Assembly (NCBI RefSeq): GCF_013426205.1
Contig: NC_089423.1
Location: forward strand, 2,976,001-3,040,000
Direction: 5' to 3'
DNA: 64,000 nt
DNA from: Metarhizium brunneum
Taxonomy: Eukaryota > Ascomycota > Sordariomycetes > Hypocreales > Clavicipitaceae
In this document: positions 36,361-46,466 of the stretch, one piece after another
Layout: the number at the start of each line of letters is the position of its first letter
Position numbering within the stretch: position 1 is the stretch's first letter
Translations under genes and position numbers: made by a program
The notes under the pieces: generated by a model
The model's database searches: none
The model's input: only the letters and a program-made list of their open reading frames with translations
What the model was told of the DNA's origin: nothing

Positions 36361-37182
36361 GAGTGCCTTGGGCTATGCTCAAGATGAATGACTGGGTTCA
36401 CGACCCTGCTTCCGTAACCGGGAGATATGAGGAATGATTCACCCTCCATATCAGAGCAACCTTGTACCATACTATACCACTTGCGTCAACACGTGTTGGG
36501 TTTTTTTTTTGTTTGATGGCTATAACACGGCTGGCAGCTGGGCAGTGCGCCGCCGCTGATAAAAAAAGACACAGCGTGCCTTATTATACCCAGGGGGGTT
36601 CCTTCACATTATTTCTTCTTGTCCATCAATTTTCGGGAGAATGATTTTTTTGGGTAAATCATGACAGAATAAAAGGTCATAACGATTACAATTGCTTGGT
36701 CGATACGTACCGTGATGCCATCCATGATGTCCGGGTGGACGATTGCGCAGGACTGCTTTGCTTGCCCTTGACAAGCAAGTATATGTGCACAACTTCATTT
36801 GGCTGCCAAGCCCCTGCACAACTAACATAGCATGGCGACGAGCCCTGTGCACTTGATGCAGCAGCCCGACTAGAGCTGCAGAACTAATGTATGCATGTTT
36901 GTGTTGTCAACGGTTGGTCGAAGCGTGTGGTTTGGGTGATATGTGTAAAGAAAGCAGCGATTGGCCCACGAAGCGTTTGTTGTCTTCTTCTTTCCTGTTT
37001 GGTCGAATGCGTTGTCAGTTGAGCTCACGCCGTACAAGAAGGATGGATGTTTCGAAACCCCCCACCAGCACAGTAGTTGCCCTCCAGCCTTCCTCCTTCA
37101 TTTCTCGGTGTTGTTTTGCCACATTCGTAACGAACCAACCTACGTACCTACCTAGGTAGGAACTTGGAGGTAGGTACTTGAA
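36361..37182. other. Intergenic, ron1 to SRR1-like gene
   Basis: This holds the ron1 3' region and the next promoter. A perfect 14-bp palindrome CCTACCTAGGTAGG (37147-37160) ends 22 nt before the next start codon. No gene is seen. Confidence 0.6.
37147..37160. repeat. TAGGTA palindrome before the SRR1-like start
   Basis: CCTACCTAGGTAGG is a perfect palindrome in what should be the mRNA leader of the next gene, so the transcript could carry a small hairpin just before the start codon. Confidence 0.85.
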
Positions 37183-38448
37183 ATGAGCGGCCGCGATAGT
37201 GCCGCGTCGGTCGATGAGTGGAGTGACCTGGACGAAGAGGAGGCGGGTCTGCGAGATGCCTTTGTGGCTTCGGTGCGAGAACTATACGATGCGGGAACAC
37301 CGTTCTTCACCAAGGAGATGATTCAACTTGCGCAAGATCAGGTTGACGAGATTGCGGAGGGCTCAGTATCAACAGAAAAAGTAGAGCACCTTGGTTTTGA
37401 TGGTAAAATGCATTCGCAATCGTTACCGCCTTCGTATTTTTTTGCGAAAATAGATGATGGAATGTAAGAGCAAGTCGCCTAGCTTGGTGCCTTAGTTTAG
37501 GCAACCTCATATCAACGAGGCCTTCGTGCTGATACTTGAATATAGCCTCGTCCCCATTGTTGGGTACAAGTCGTTCGAGGCATTAACCATATTGCCGCCA
37601 CATCGTGTAGGCGACAACTTGTTTGTTTCCGTCAGCGTCTCTGGCTCATACAGGTTGATAAATAAACCGCCGGATATTTTGCAAGATGATGCGAGGTGTG
37701 CATTCGACCAGTATTTCGACCTATGGCAACAAGGCAAGGATTGGGCAGACCTGAAGGAGCGGATTCGGCCGCATTTTTCAACGCTGCCAATGACCATTGA
37801 CAAGATTATCGGGTTTGGGCTCGGCGTTCTGACGATGGAGGCCGGTCGTAACGATGACGATGGATGGGTCAAGCGCTGTAGCGAACAGCACGCCTTGATG
37901 CTCACGTTGGCCAAGATGCTTCAAGAACACACTGGCAACAGTGTCAAGTGTTTTGCCCAAGATCCCGCATATTCCAATACTTGCAAGGACATTCTCGGCA
38001 AGAGAGACGTTGACATTGTCCACGGAGACACGGGGTTTCTTTTGGTGGACGAGAACTCCATTGTATTGTCGTTTAGTCCCAATGTCCCCGTTCGACAGGT
38101 GATTGCGGATCTGGCTCGTCCAGCAATGATGGTATGCAATATGATTTCCAGGCCCACGACAAGGGAGTGGCGGCGACGGGGAGGTGTTTCCATCAGGTAC
38201 GGTACTTGCCTTTTGTTTCAATCTCATTGTCTTGTCCATTCTTACCTGTCATGTTGACCGGCGATGCTAACGTGGGCATTTCCGATAGCCCTTTTACCAC
38301 AGATCCTGTTTCACCGCGAGTCATGGCCATGAAAGAAGAATACATCGAGTTACCCATCAACACTGTCAAGTCCCTCGGAAATTCCGCAGTTTACATACGG
38401 AATACAAAGACCTCAAAACCGCCCCAAGGTCAAAGCACCTTTTCGTAG
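37183..38448 (+). CDS. SRR1-like domain protein
   Basis: The product has the fold named for Arabidopsis SRR1; fungal members are mostly uncharacterised, so no function is proposed. Exons 37183-37463, 37546-38196 and 38289-38448 join to 363 aa. The N-terminus is acidic (EWSDLDEEEAG) with RELYDAGTPFFTKEMI, common in fungal SRR1-like proteins. The SRR1 core has MTIDKIIGFGLGVL, QHALMLTLAKML, a DPAYSNTCKDILGKRDVDIV segment and FSPNVPVRQVIADLARPAMM. The last exon gives TTDPVSPRVMAMKEEY. For intron 1, an 82-nt intron using AATATAG (branch CTGAT) was preferred over a 37-nt alternative that would add 14 residues. The gene lies between ron1 and dam1, inside the GlcNAc cluster. Confidence 0.75.
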
Positions 38449-39195
38449 CGATGCATCAGGCGTTTCTATATAGGAGGGGCCGCTAGTTGTCTCCTCGGCT
38501 GCGAAAGGGGGGGCAGACAAGCATTATGCAGATTGGGTTTCATATATCATCATAATTGTGCCTTGAAAGGCAATAATTCAGAGAAGTGTTAAATGAACCA
38601 TATATGTATGTCATACCAGTGATTACACTAATGAGACAATGTATCCTCATCACAAAGCTTCAGCCCAGGTAATAACAGCTGATGTATGATCGAATGTACC
38701 AGTGCCAACTACAAAACATCAGAGCGACATGTCTCGAACCGCGCGTAAACGTGATATCGTACAACAAGTGCGCTTCCACGTCGGCCACAGCCCAATAGTA
38801 CACACCATTTCCCCCTTGTCTCTCGTCATAGACACCATCGGTGTGCGCCGACATGGCCAGACGGCAACGCATAAACGTGCCGCCCCTTGTTCTCCATCTC
38901 CCGCCTCCAAAGCCCAAGTAACGTCACAGGAAGACGGAAACACGCCGGGAGCCATTCCGAGCAAGACGTCCGTTTTTCCGTCAGAGTTTCCGTCATGGAC
39001 TCATGGCACAAATAATTGAGACGTCAAGCCATAGCCGCAACCTAATACGGAGCAGAGGGGATCCACAGGCCTGTCAAACAAGCCAGGACCACATGCAGTT
39101 GAGAGCACTCAATGTCGAGCTATCGGGCCGCGTGCCTGTCAGTTCTCAGCATTTCTCTGTCTTGGACCCCGGTTTCCGCGCCAGCTACTCCGTGG

Positions 39196-39232
39196 TCCTC
39201 ACCTCCTCACCTCCTCACCTCACATCCTCACC
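39196..39232. repeat. TCCTCACC tandem repeat
   Basis: Three perfect 8-bp TCCTCACC units are followed by a fourth after a 5-bp interruption. Confidence 0.9.
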
Positions 39233-39778
39233 GGGTCAGAAATACACTGCTGCCTTGACGCGGTCCACTGTGGATAGGCTCCTCCCGTCCATTTCGACCT
39301 TGGTTCTACCGCGTCTCTGCCCAGCGCTCAGCGTACTAGTAGTACCGAGTATTGCGTTTATACCAGCTCGCGGCCCTATCCTGGAGGCAAAGGGCCCAGG
39401 CGCCTGTCCGATGTCGGGACGACGTCGGCTCAGACTTCGGATATGCAAGCGATGGAGCACAAGGACCGGGGAAAGAGAGGGGCGGCAATCGAAGCGACGG
39501 TCATGCAACGAGCCAAGTGATCATGATATCACAAGCATGTCCCTTGTCACGGACCTCGTGCGCATCAAAGGGCTCGTGGGAGGCCGAACACTTGCATCCG
39601 CCGCGGGCTGTTTTAGTCCCAGTAACCTTGTCGGCCGTGAGTTGCTGACGACTTTGGCATATATGTATTTGTTTTATATCGAACGAGCGTTGATTGGAGA
39701 TGACAGGGTTACAAGGTTACATTAATCGTGTCGATTTCATGCAGGGCCCAGGGATGGATCACCTCCCGCATGCCTTTG

Positions 39779-39993
39779 AATGTGCGCAGGTCCAATTGAT
39801 GTGTTTGACCTACTTTTTCATGATACGTAAAGATGCTCTTTTAGCAGGAAAATCAACTAATATATTTTTATATACTTACATGTCTTGAAAATTTTGAAGT
39901 ACTTTTATTATTATATAGTTTCTTAGTAAGTATATAAGTACTTATTCTTAGCTAGAACCCTGGTCTGTTACAGAAATTAGACCTGCGCACATT
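39779..39993. mobile_element. MITE-like element with 19-bp inverted ends
   Basis: AATGTGCGCAGGTCCAATT at 39779-39797 is repeated as its inverse at 39975-39993 with one mismatch out of 19. The 177 bp between them are strongly AT-rich, unlike the flanks, and contain no open frame. This is the structure of a short non-autonomous DNA transposon. Flanks read TTTG before and AAAG after, so no clear target-site duplication is visible; TTGAA against TTAAA is the nearest candidate if the ends are 2 bp shorter. The superfamily cannot be named. Confidence 0.55.
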
Positions 39994-40421
39994 AAAGGGA
40001 TTGGGGATTGTACATGCATTCATGGGCGCACAAACTTTTAAAGTTCAAGCATAAAATTGGGGTTAATAATGCATTTTATTCCTGAAATCTTTTCAAGTCG
40101 TGCGTGGTGCGTACCGTTGCAACCAAACTGATGGTATCTAATGTTCTCATAAGGGCTGGTTAAGCCAGCAAGCAGTCTTGACTCTGTGCTTTAAACGAAA
40201 GACAGGAGTGACCCCTGCGTCTGAAAGATGGACAGGCCCAAGGTGTAAAATGAGTCTTGGAGCCGAAAGAAAAAAGAACAAAAACACAAGAGAGAATTTC
40301 AATACACAAAAATATCACATCATGGGTCTCTAGGTCGAGGAACAGAAATCCAAGCCCTCTTCGTTCTTCAAAACGATGTAATCATCAACTAAACTCCAGC
40401 GCCGTTTTGGTGTGCCGCTTT

Positions 40422-41720
40422 TCAAGCACTGATTGCGTTTTGTGGCAGAGCGGCCTGCTGCTGCTCAGGATTGGGCGTTAGCCGCTTGTTCAAGGCAGGC
40501 TCGGGAATTCGAGAAGCCATTCGATCCGGAACCAACTCGGGAGAGACGGATCGAACGGGGTACTCTGTCGCAGGCGTAGCCCGGAGAAGCCGCGAGGTGG
40601 TAGGCTGGGGAGCGAGGATAGTAGGAGAGTCGACTTCCTTGACTCGGGTCGTGGGAACGACTCCGTTCCCAGTGCGGACTTTGGAGGGCAGGATCTGCTC
40701 GAACCCAGCCTCCTTGGCGACCTTTTCGATGCTCTTGAAGTACTGCAGAGAATGTTAGGTTTCGGACTCTTCTGGCCTCCCACGAGGGCTGCTTTGTTGG
40801 GATGGGTTACCTTGACGGTTTTGACCTGGAGCTCGAGAGTGGCGTCCTCATCGACAACAATCATGGGGTGAGGGTGCAGCTGTAAGCTGGACAGAGTCCA
40901 CATGTGGTTGACGCCCTGCTCGATGCATCTCTGCAAAGCAAGAGACTTTCGCTGGCCGAGAATAATGACGACGACCTCGCGGGCCTCGAGAACAGTCTGG
41001 ACACCAACGGTCAGGGCCATGCGAGGAACCTTGTTGATGTCATTGCCGAAAAATCGCGAGTTGGCGAGAATGGTGTCGTATGCCAAGGTCTTGACCCGGG
41101 TTCTACTGGCCAAGCTCGACCCGGGCTCGTTGAAAGCGACGTGGCCGTCCTCGCCAATGCCGGCAAGGAAGAGGTCGATCCCGCCGACGGCCTTGATGGC
41201 ATCTTCGTAGGCGACGCACTCGGCCTCGAGGTTCTCCGCATTGCCGTTTAAGATGTGCACGTTGGAGGGGTGGACATTGACGTGGGAGAAGAAATTCTTC
41301 CACATGAAGGAGTGGTAGGATTCGGCGTGGTCCCGGGGAATGCCCACGTACTCATCCATGTTGAAAGTGACGACATGCTCGAAGGAGATCTGTGTTGGAC
41401 ATGTTAGTCACGATAGCTTCGCAGCCAACGAACAAGCCGTGACTCTCTCTCAAATAATTACAAAAAAAAAAAAATAGTGCAAGCTGGCTTCATCGCACAG
41501 CTCAATCCATGCTTCTTCTTCTTCTTCTTCTTCTTCTTACCTCGCCAGCCTTGAATTTCTCAACAAGAATCTTGTAGACGCCCAGAGGGCTAGAGCCCGT
41601 AGGCAGACCCAGGACGAATGGGTTTTCCGCAGTAGGGTTGAAGGCCTTGATACGGTCGACAATGTAGTTTGCAACGTAGGTGCTCGCTGAAGTAGCGTCG
41701 TCGCGAATAATCAGTCTCAT
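40422..41720 (-). CDS. dam1: Glucosamine-6-phosphate deaminase
   Basis: The enzyme converts glucosamine-6-P to fructose-6-P and ammonia, the last step of GlcNAc use. Exons 41720-41541, 41389-40811 and 40742-40422 join to 359 aa. The active-site residues fall at the same numbers as in E. coli NagB: D72 in NMDEYVG, and D141, H143 and E148 in GIGEDGHVAFNEPGS. The phosphate loop LGLPTGSSPLGVY is at about 37-49. Compared with the 266-aa bacterial enzyme there is an added C-terminal tail of about 90 residues, rich in Pro, Thr, Ser and Gln, with no known domain. Intron 1 starts inside a CTT/AAG microsatellite (41512-41538) and also holds a 13-bp A run. It converges on the SRR1-like gene and is divergent from hxk3. 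Confidence 0.96.
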
Positions 41721-44700
41721 CTTGACGAGAGAGGTCCAAAGGCGGTGTGTGAAGCTTTGGGTTGGATGGACTTGGAATGGGAAGCGGGAGCTGTGTGAAG
41801 CTGTGTGTAAGTGATGTCACAAACTGCCAGCTTAAGAATGGCGGAGTGGTGAATCGGAGTAGATGAATAGGATAGGAAAAGGATGTCTAAGAAGTATGTA
41901 GTAATAAACGAAAAAAAAAGAAGAAGAAAAAATAGAGGACAGAGAGAAGAGCAAGGTTCAGCAAAGTCGGTTAAGATCGGTGGGAGGTGTAAGAGGTGGA
42001 AGATGATCATGGGCAGCGGACAACCTTAGAATGGTGGGCCGGCCGATGGATGCTTGGGCGCATTGCAACAGTACATCACTCACAAAGGCGACATGAAGCG
42101 AGGGCAATGGAGGCGTGTGTCATGGATTGGATGTCAGGATGTGCGGTCTTACTGCTCCGGGCAATAGCGACTCGACACCGATGATTCACTCTCAACTATG
42201 CACTCGATGCTCCGTTCTCTGTTCTCCGTTCTCCATTCTCCATGGAAACCCAGAGCTCGCGTCCAAATCCAGTTCCGCCAGTGCCAGTGCCAGTGCCAGT
42301 GCCTTTCTTCTTAGCTTCAATGTTCCTCCAGTCCGTCACTTGCCCCTACAAGCTCTCAGTGCTACCCATACCCCTCTGGCCAGATTGTCACAATGGCGGC
42401 AGCCGAGAATGTATGTGGGACGATGATGGCTTCTGTCATGGTTTGCTACTGTCGTGAGCCATGGCTGGGGCATATGGAGCCACGGGGCCGAAAAGGCCGG
42501 ACCTAGACCCGACGGCGATTCCCAAGGGCATTTGCCAGGTGCCAGTGTGTCAGTTGCATGCAATGATGTCGTGGTGGAGCTGAGTGGCTTCCGAGAGACG
42601 ATGGATGGAACGTCACTGCATGCTCTAGCGGGTAATTGTTGCAGCCCAGTCTGATGTGCACGTGCAAGCCTTCGACTCCTGGTCTCGTTCTGTGACTGTG
42701 GGGAGCACTGCCGTCTTGCTTCTCTCCAAGTTGCCAGTCTCTCCCCATATTCTCCCGTCTCCAGATCCTCTTCCTCAGCCGCCCATTACAATCAGTACAC
42801 GCAGGTGCTGACTGTCCAACACAGCAAATGCTGTGCTGCAGCCGTCTTGGGGGCCGTCCTTTGGCCAATGATCCTCCCACAATCCATGCTTCATACTTCG
42901 CAGTGACTGAATAAGCCATGTCTTCTGGCTGTCTGGGGCACCGGTTGCTCCACTGGCAATCGCCGGATTAGTTCCATCATGACCGTGTGGCTCGCTGCCC
43001 CAAGAATACTCACTGCTCAAGACGGTCTTCACTGGAGTGCGGAGGAAACAACCACATGACCAAGTTGGGTCCTGCGGTTGGAGCTCCCAATTTCGAGGCT
43101 TGAAACGCAGGTCGTGAAGCCGCTAATCCGGACTGCGCTTGTGCTAGGCATGGTAGATCTTTTGTTGACCAATCCAAGGATGATATCGAGACGAGGCTGT
43201 TGCAGCCCATCATAGAGGGCGCCAGTGGTCCTATCTTGACAATATCATCTATCCATCAATCCACCTCCTATTCTCAATTGTTGGAGGTCGCCGACAGGCT
43301 TGTTGCTCTTCAGGTTTCCATCATGTCTCATGTTGGATTTTCGGTACCAAGAATATGTGCAATGGACCCTTAATGCAGCATCTAGGTATTGCACCATCCT
43401 CTCATAAAATGGTTCGGCATTGAGGCTCAATACTCCGCCTCCATTCACGACGCCTTCGAGTCTCACTGCCCCACCGTCGTCGAAAGGACATTGCATTGGG
43501 TCTCCGCGGCCTATGTCGAAGCAACATGACAATATCTGACGCGGATGTTGAAATGCAACGAGAGAATTTTCAACCCAAAGTAATTTGATGGGTCTTTTTC
43601 TGCAGTCATGCCAGTGGTTCCAGCTGAAACCGTGCCTGGCAGGTTAAATTATCAGTAATGTGTTATGCATATTTGACGGACGGCAATCGAGGGCGATGGA
43701 CAGATTACATTTGACACAGGCCGCGGACGGGTCGCCAAAGTAACCCATCGATAACATAGAAAGCGGTGGTTCGATTATTCCAAGGATTCAAGCTGATGAC
43801 AGGTCCATGCAGGTGAGATGGCTCCGATTTATGAATCCACAAACGAATACAACAAACATTCGCGCCAAGTTCCAGAAATCCCGGTGCTAACTACGCCTCG
43901 GTGAACAGGGATATCGGGATGAAGCATAGCATCGTTTTGGCTCTGGTGCGGTGGGTGGGATGATTGATAATAATACAGCCTTCTAATCGGTCTGCGATGG
44001 TGAACCAAAGACCAAGCATAATCTGCAGGCTCTCGATGTTGGCAATGCATACAGCAAACCCCACCAAACACTCCCCCACGCTGGGAGAAACAGGCCAATA
44101 TCGATCATGCCGGACTTTTTGTGTCCCCCACGTTGCCAGATGGTAATCCCTGTCATACAGAGGCTAAGGATGGATGGATTTGACAACCGTAGATCTTGGG
44201 TATCCTGAACCTAATACGAAGTTTGTTAGTGCAACATCTCAGTTCATTCCGCAGACAACAAAAATGCAAGGCACATTTTCAATTGCTTGTAGGAATGAAA
44301 CCTTTACAATTTCAGGCGCTTCTGTATCGAGGTGAACAGGGTTGACGTTGGGTGACCACATTGCAAAGCTACCAACTATTCATTACACAAGAGACCGACA
44401 ATTGGCCCATCTAGCGAACAAAATATACTGTGGCGGAGCGGAGGGCCTGCTAAATTTGGCACAAATGCATTTGTTGTCGTATCGTGAGCCACAGTGTTGG
44501 TCAAATTGCCAGGATGTTTTGTGCAGTTGCAGAGTAAAAATATCCAGCACCATGGTCTCCAACCAGTCAATGACAAGCTGGTAACCGATCATGAATCCCA
44601 ATCAGGAAAGAGCTCAATCCTGCCAGCGTGCTGCTGACACTCTGGTTAGTGCGTAGCAAGCACCCGACCTGTCGCTCCTTCTTCCTCGTGATGATGCATG

Positions 44701-46466
44701 CCAAAAGCCTACACGCACCTAAGGCATCAATTTCAATGGAGAACATCACGAACCGCACATCCCCAGACCAAGTTGACGACTACAACTAGTGCGATTACTT
44801 AACAAAATTTCCTCACTGTGGCTCCTCCGCATTTTCCGGAACGATATATTTATTCGCCAACAAAGCAACGGCACCCTAGTTCCACTTTGCCGCGCGGACA
44901 GGCGGATACTGGTTGTATGGCCAATGTCCTCGGCGTGCCTTGTGCCTTGCGGCCAGGGTCGAACCAACGGAAACTTCTAAACCATGCCAATCACCAGCGT
45001 GAATGCCACGATGCGCAGGCAAGGTGCAGCCTATAAACTGTCGCGAGCGATGGTGGCTGCCAATCCCAGACGGTTGGGAATGCGCGCCGTCGTGCCGCCC
45101 CTGGTATGCCAGCGCCACAGGCCATGACAGTTTTGAAGAACAACCCGACGATGGCCAATTCGGATGTTTGACTGACACTTGACTAGGCTGATGAGCAGAG
45201 TTTTGCCTCAAAGTGGCATACTACTACCACCACTTACCGCGGACTCGCCCACACCTCACATCCGCCATGCCGAAGCCCCAAAGTACCCACGCCACCTTGG
45301 CATCGGCACACCCACCGCAACGTTACAGCCCCAGCTTTTTTCTTAAATCCTCTCTCCAGACGTTATGCAGCCCCCGGTTGACGAGGCGTGGCTCATAACC
45401 AAGTCTATGTATGCATGTATAGTGGAGGACTCACTCAAGGCGAAAACATCCAGTCTGCAAACGAGACATTCGACATAGTCCACCACTCCGCGGTTGTAGC
45501 ACTGGCCCCGAGAGTTCATTGCCGATGAGACCTTCCGCAAGACGTCCGCCTGTGGTCCACATACCCCGGGCGTTCTATTGCGCGGTTGTGTGCATCATCT
45601 CGCCCGCACCCCCGTCTCTGCAATCCTTTGCCATTGGCTCCGCCCGACCTTCTCCCCATCAACCTTTCATCTTGAGGTTGCTCCCCTGTGTCCGACGAGG
45701 GTGAGTGAGAGAAGTGGCTCAAGTCAATTTTCGAAGCACAGCCAGGCACTAACACCACTCGCTCCCAAGCGGCGGCAGAAAACGGGAGACTGAAAACGCA
45801 ACCGTGGACCATCTATGCTATTGTCCACTGACCACTGACCATTCTGCGACGCCGGCCAACCTGGCTGCGGCTCTCTGTAACATCCAACTTTGTTTACCGT
45901 TGCGAGTGGTTGCCTACGACGTTTTTGTTGGCGTTCCGAATCCGAGTTGTATACGGACACGAACACCTGTCTCTCCCCTTCCACACTCTACAAAATTAAG
46001 TTTGCCCCAGATTGCATGTAAACCTGGCCAGGTTTCATCAAGTTGTGTTGTCCATGGCCAGGTGTCCTTGTTGACCCCCCAGATTCCCATATTTGACGTC
46101 CCTTTTTGATCGGCCCGTCCGGTGGTGGTTGGTCTCGTCTCATCTTGGATGCATCTCTTTGTTTTCGTTTAGGGTTTCTGTTCCTCATTGTATCCATTGC
46201 TGGCACTCTCAAGACTTTACCTCGACGGCACGTCAAACTTTCACCCTAGCACGGCTTGCTACGTTCATCTCTGCCCCTACACCATCGCTTAGCACATTGG
46301 GCCCGGTTGATCTGGTTGATCTCACCTTGAATCTGAGTTTGCTTGGTTGGTTCAACTTAAAATAGGTGCAACATTGCAACCCTCATTTGTCCTAAACTCA
46401 AAACATTTATCTTTGAACATTTTCCCCCTCGTCTCAACTTTGGCATCTTGCGTTCGAGCCAATGTT
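41721..46466. other. Long divergent intergenic region, dam1 / hxk3
   Basis: These 4.7 kb separate the start codons of dam1 and hxk3. They contain GTTCTCC-type repeats (42212-42240) and a CCAGTG repeat (42277-42303). No frame shows the many hydrophobic segments expected for the GlcNAc transporter that belongs to this pathway, or any other recognisable domain. Confidence 0.6.
42277..42303. repeat. CCAGTG tandem repeat, 4 copies
   Basis: Four 6-bp CCAGTG units lie in the dam1-hxk3 gap. Confidence 0.9.

Larger units (their letters stand above)
38449..40421. other. Intergenic, SRR1-like gene to dam1 (3' ends face)
   Basis: The two flanking genes converge. The stretch contains a TCCTCACC tandem repeat (39196-39232) and an AT-rich MITE-like element (39779-39993). 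No gene is seen. Confidence 0.6.

Noticed and set aside
37464..37500. A 37-nt intron 1 in the SRR1-like gene
   Set aside because: It is shorter than normal fungal introns; the 82-nt choice has a branch site and joins the frame without foreign residues. Not fully excluded.
39400..39530. Arg-rich frame that might be a nuclear protein fragment
   Set aside because: Composition follows the local GC-rich repeats and no family pattern is seen.
43765..43785. GGTTCGATT-like B-box that might mark a tRNA gene
   Set aside because: No matching acceptor stem, A-box or anticodon arm could be folded around it. Other GGTTCGA-like hits failed in the same way.
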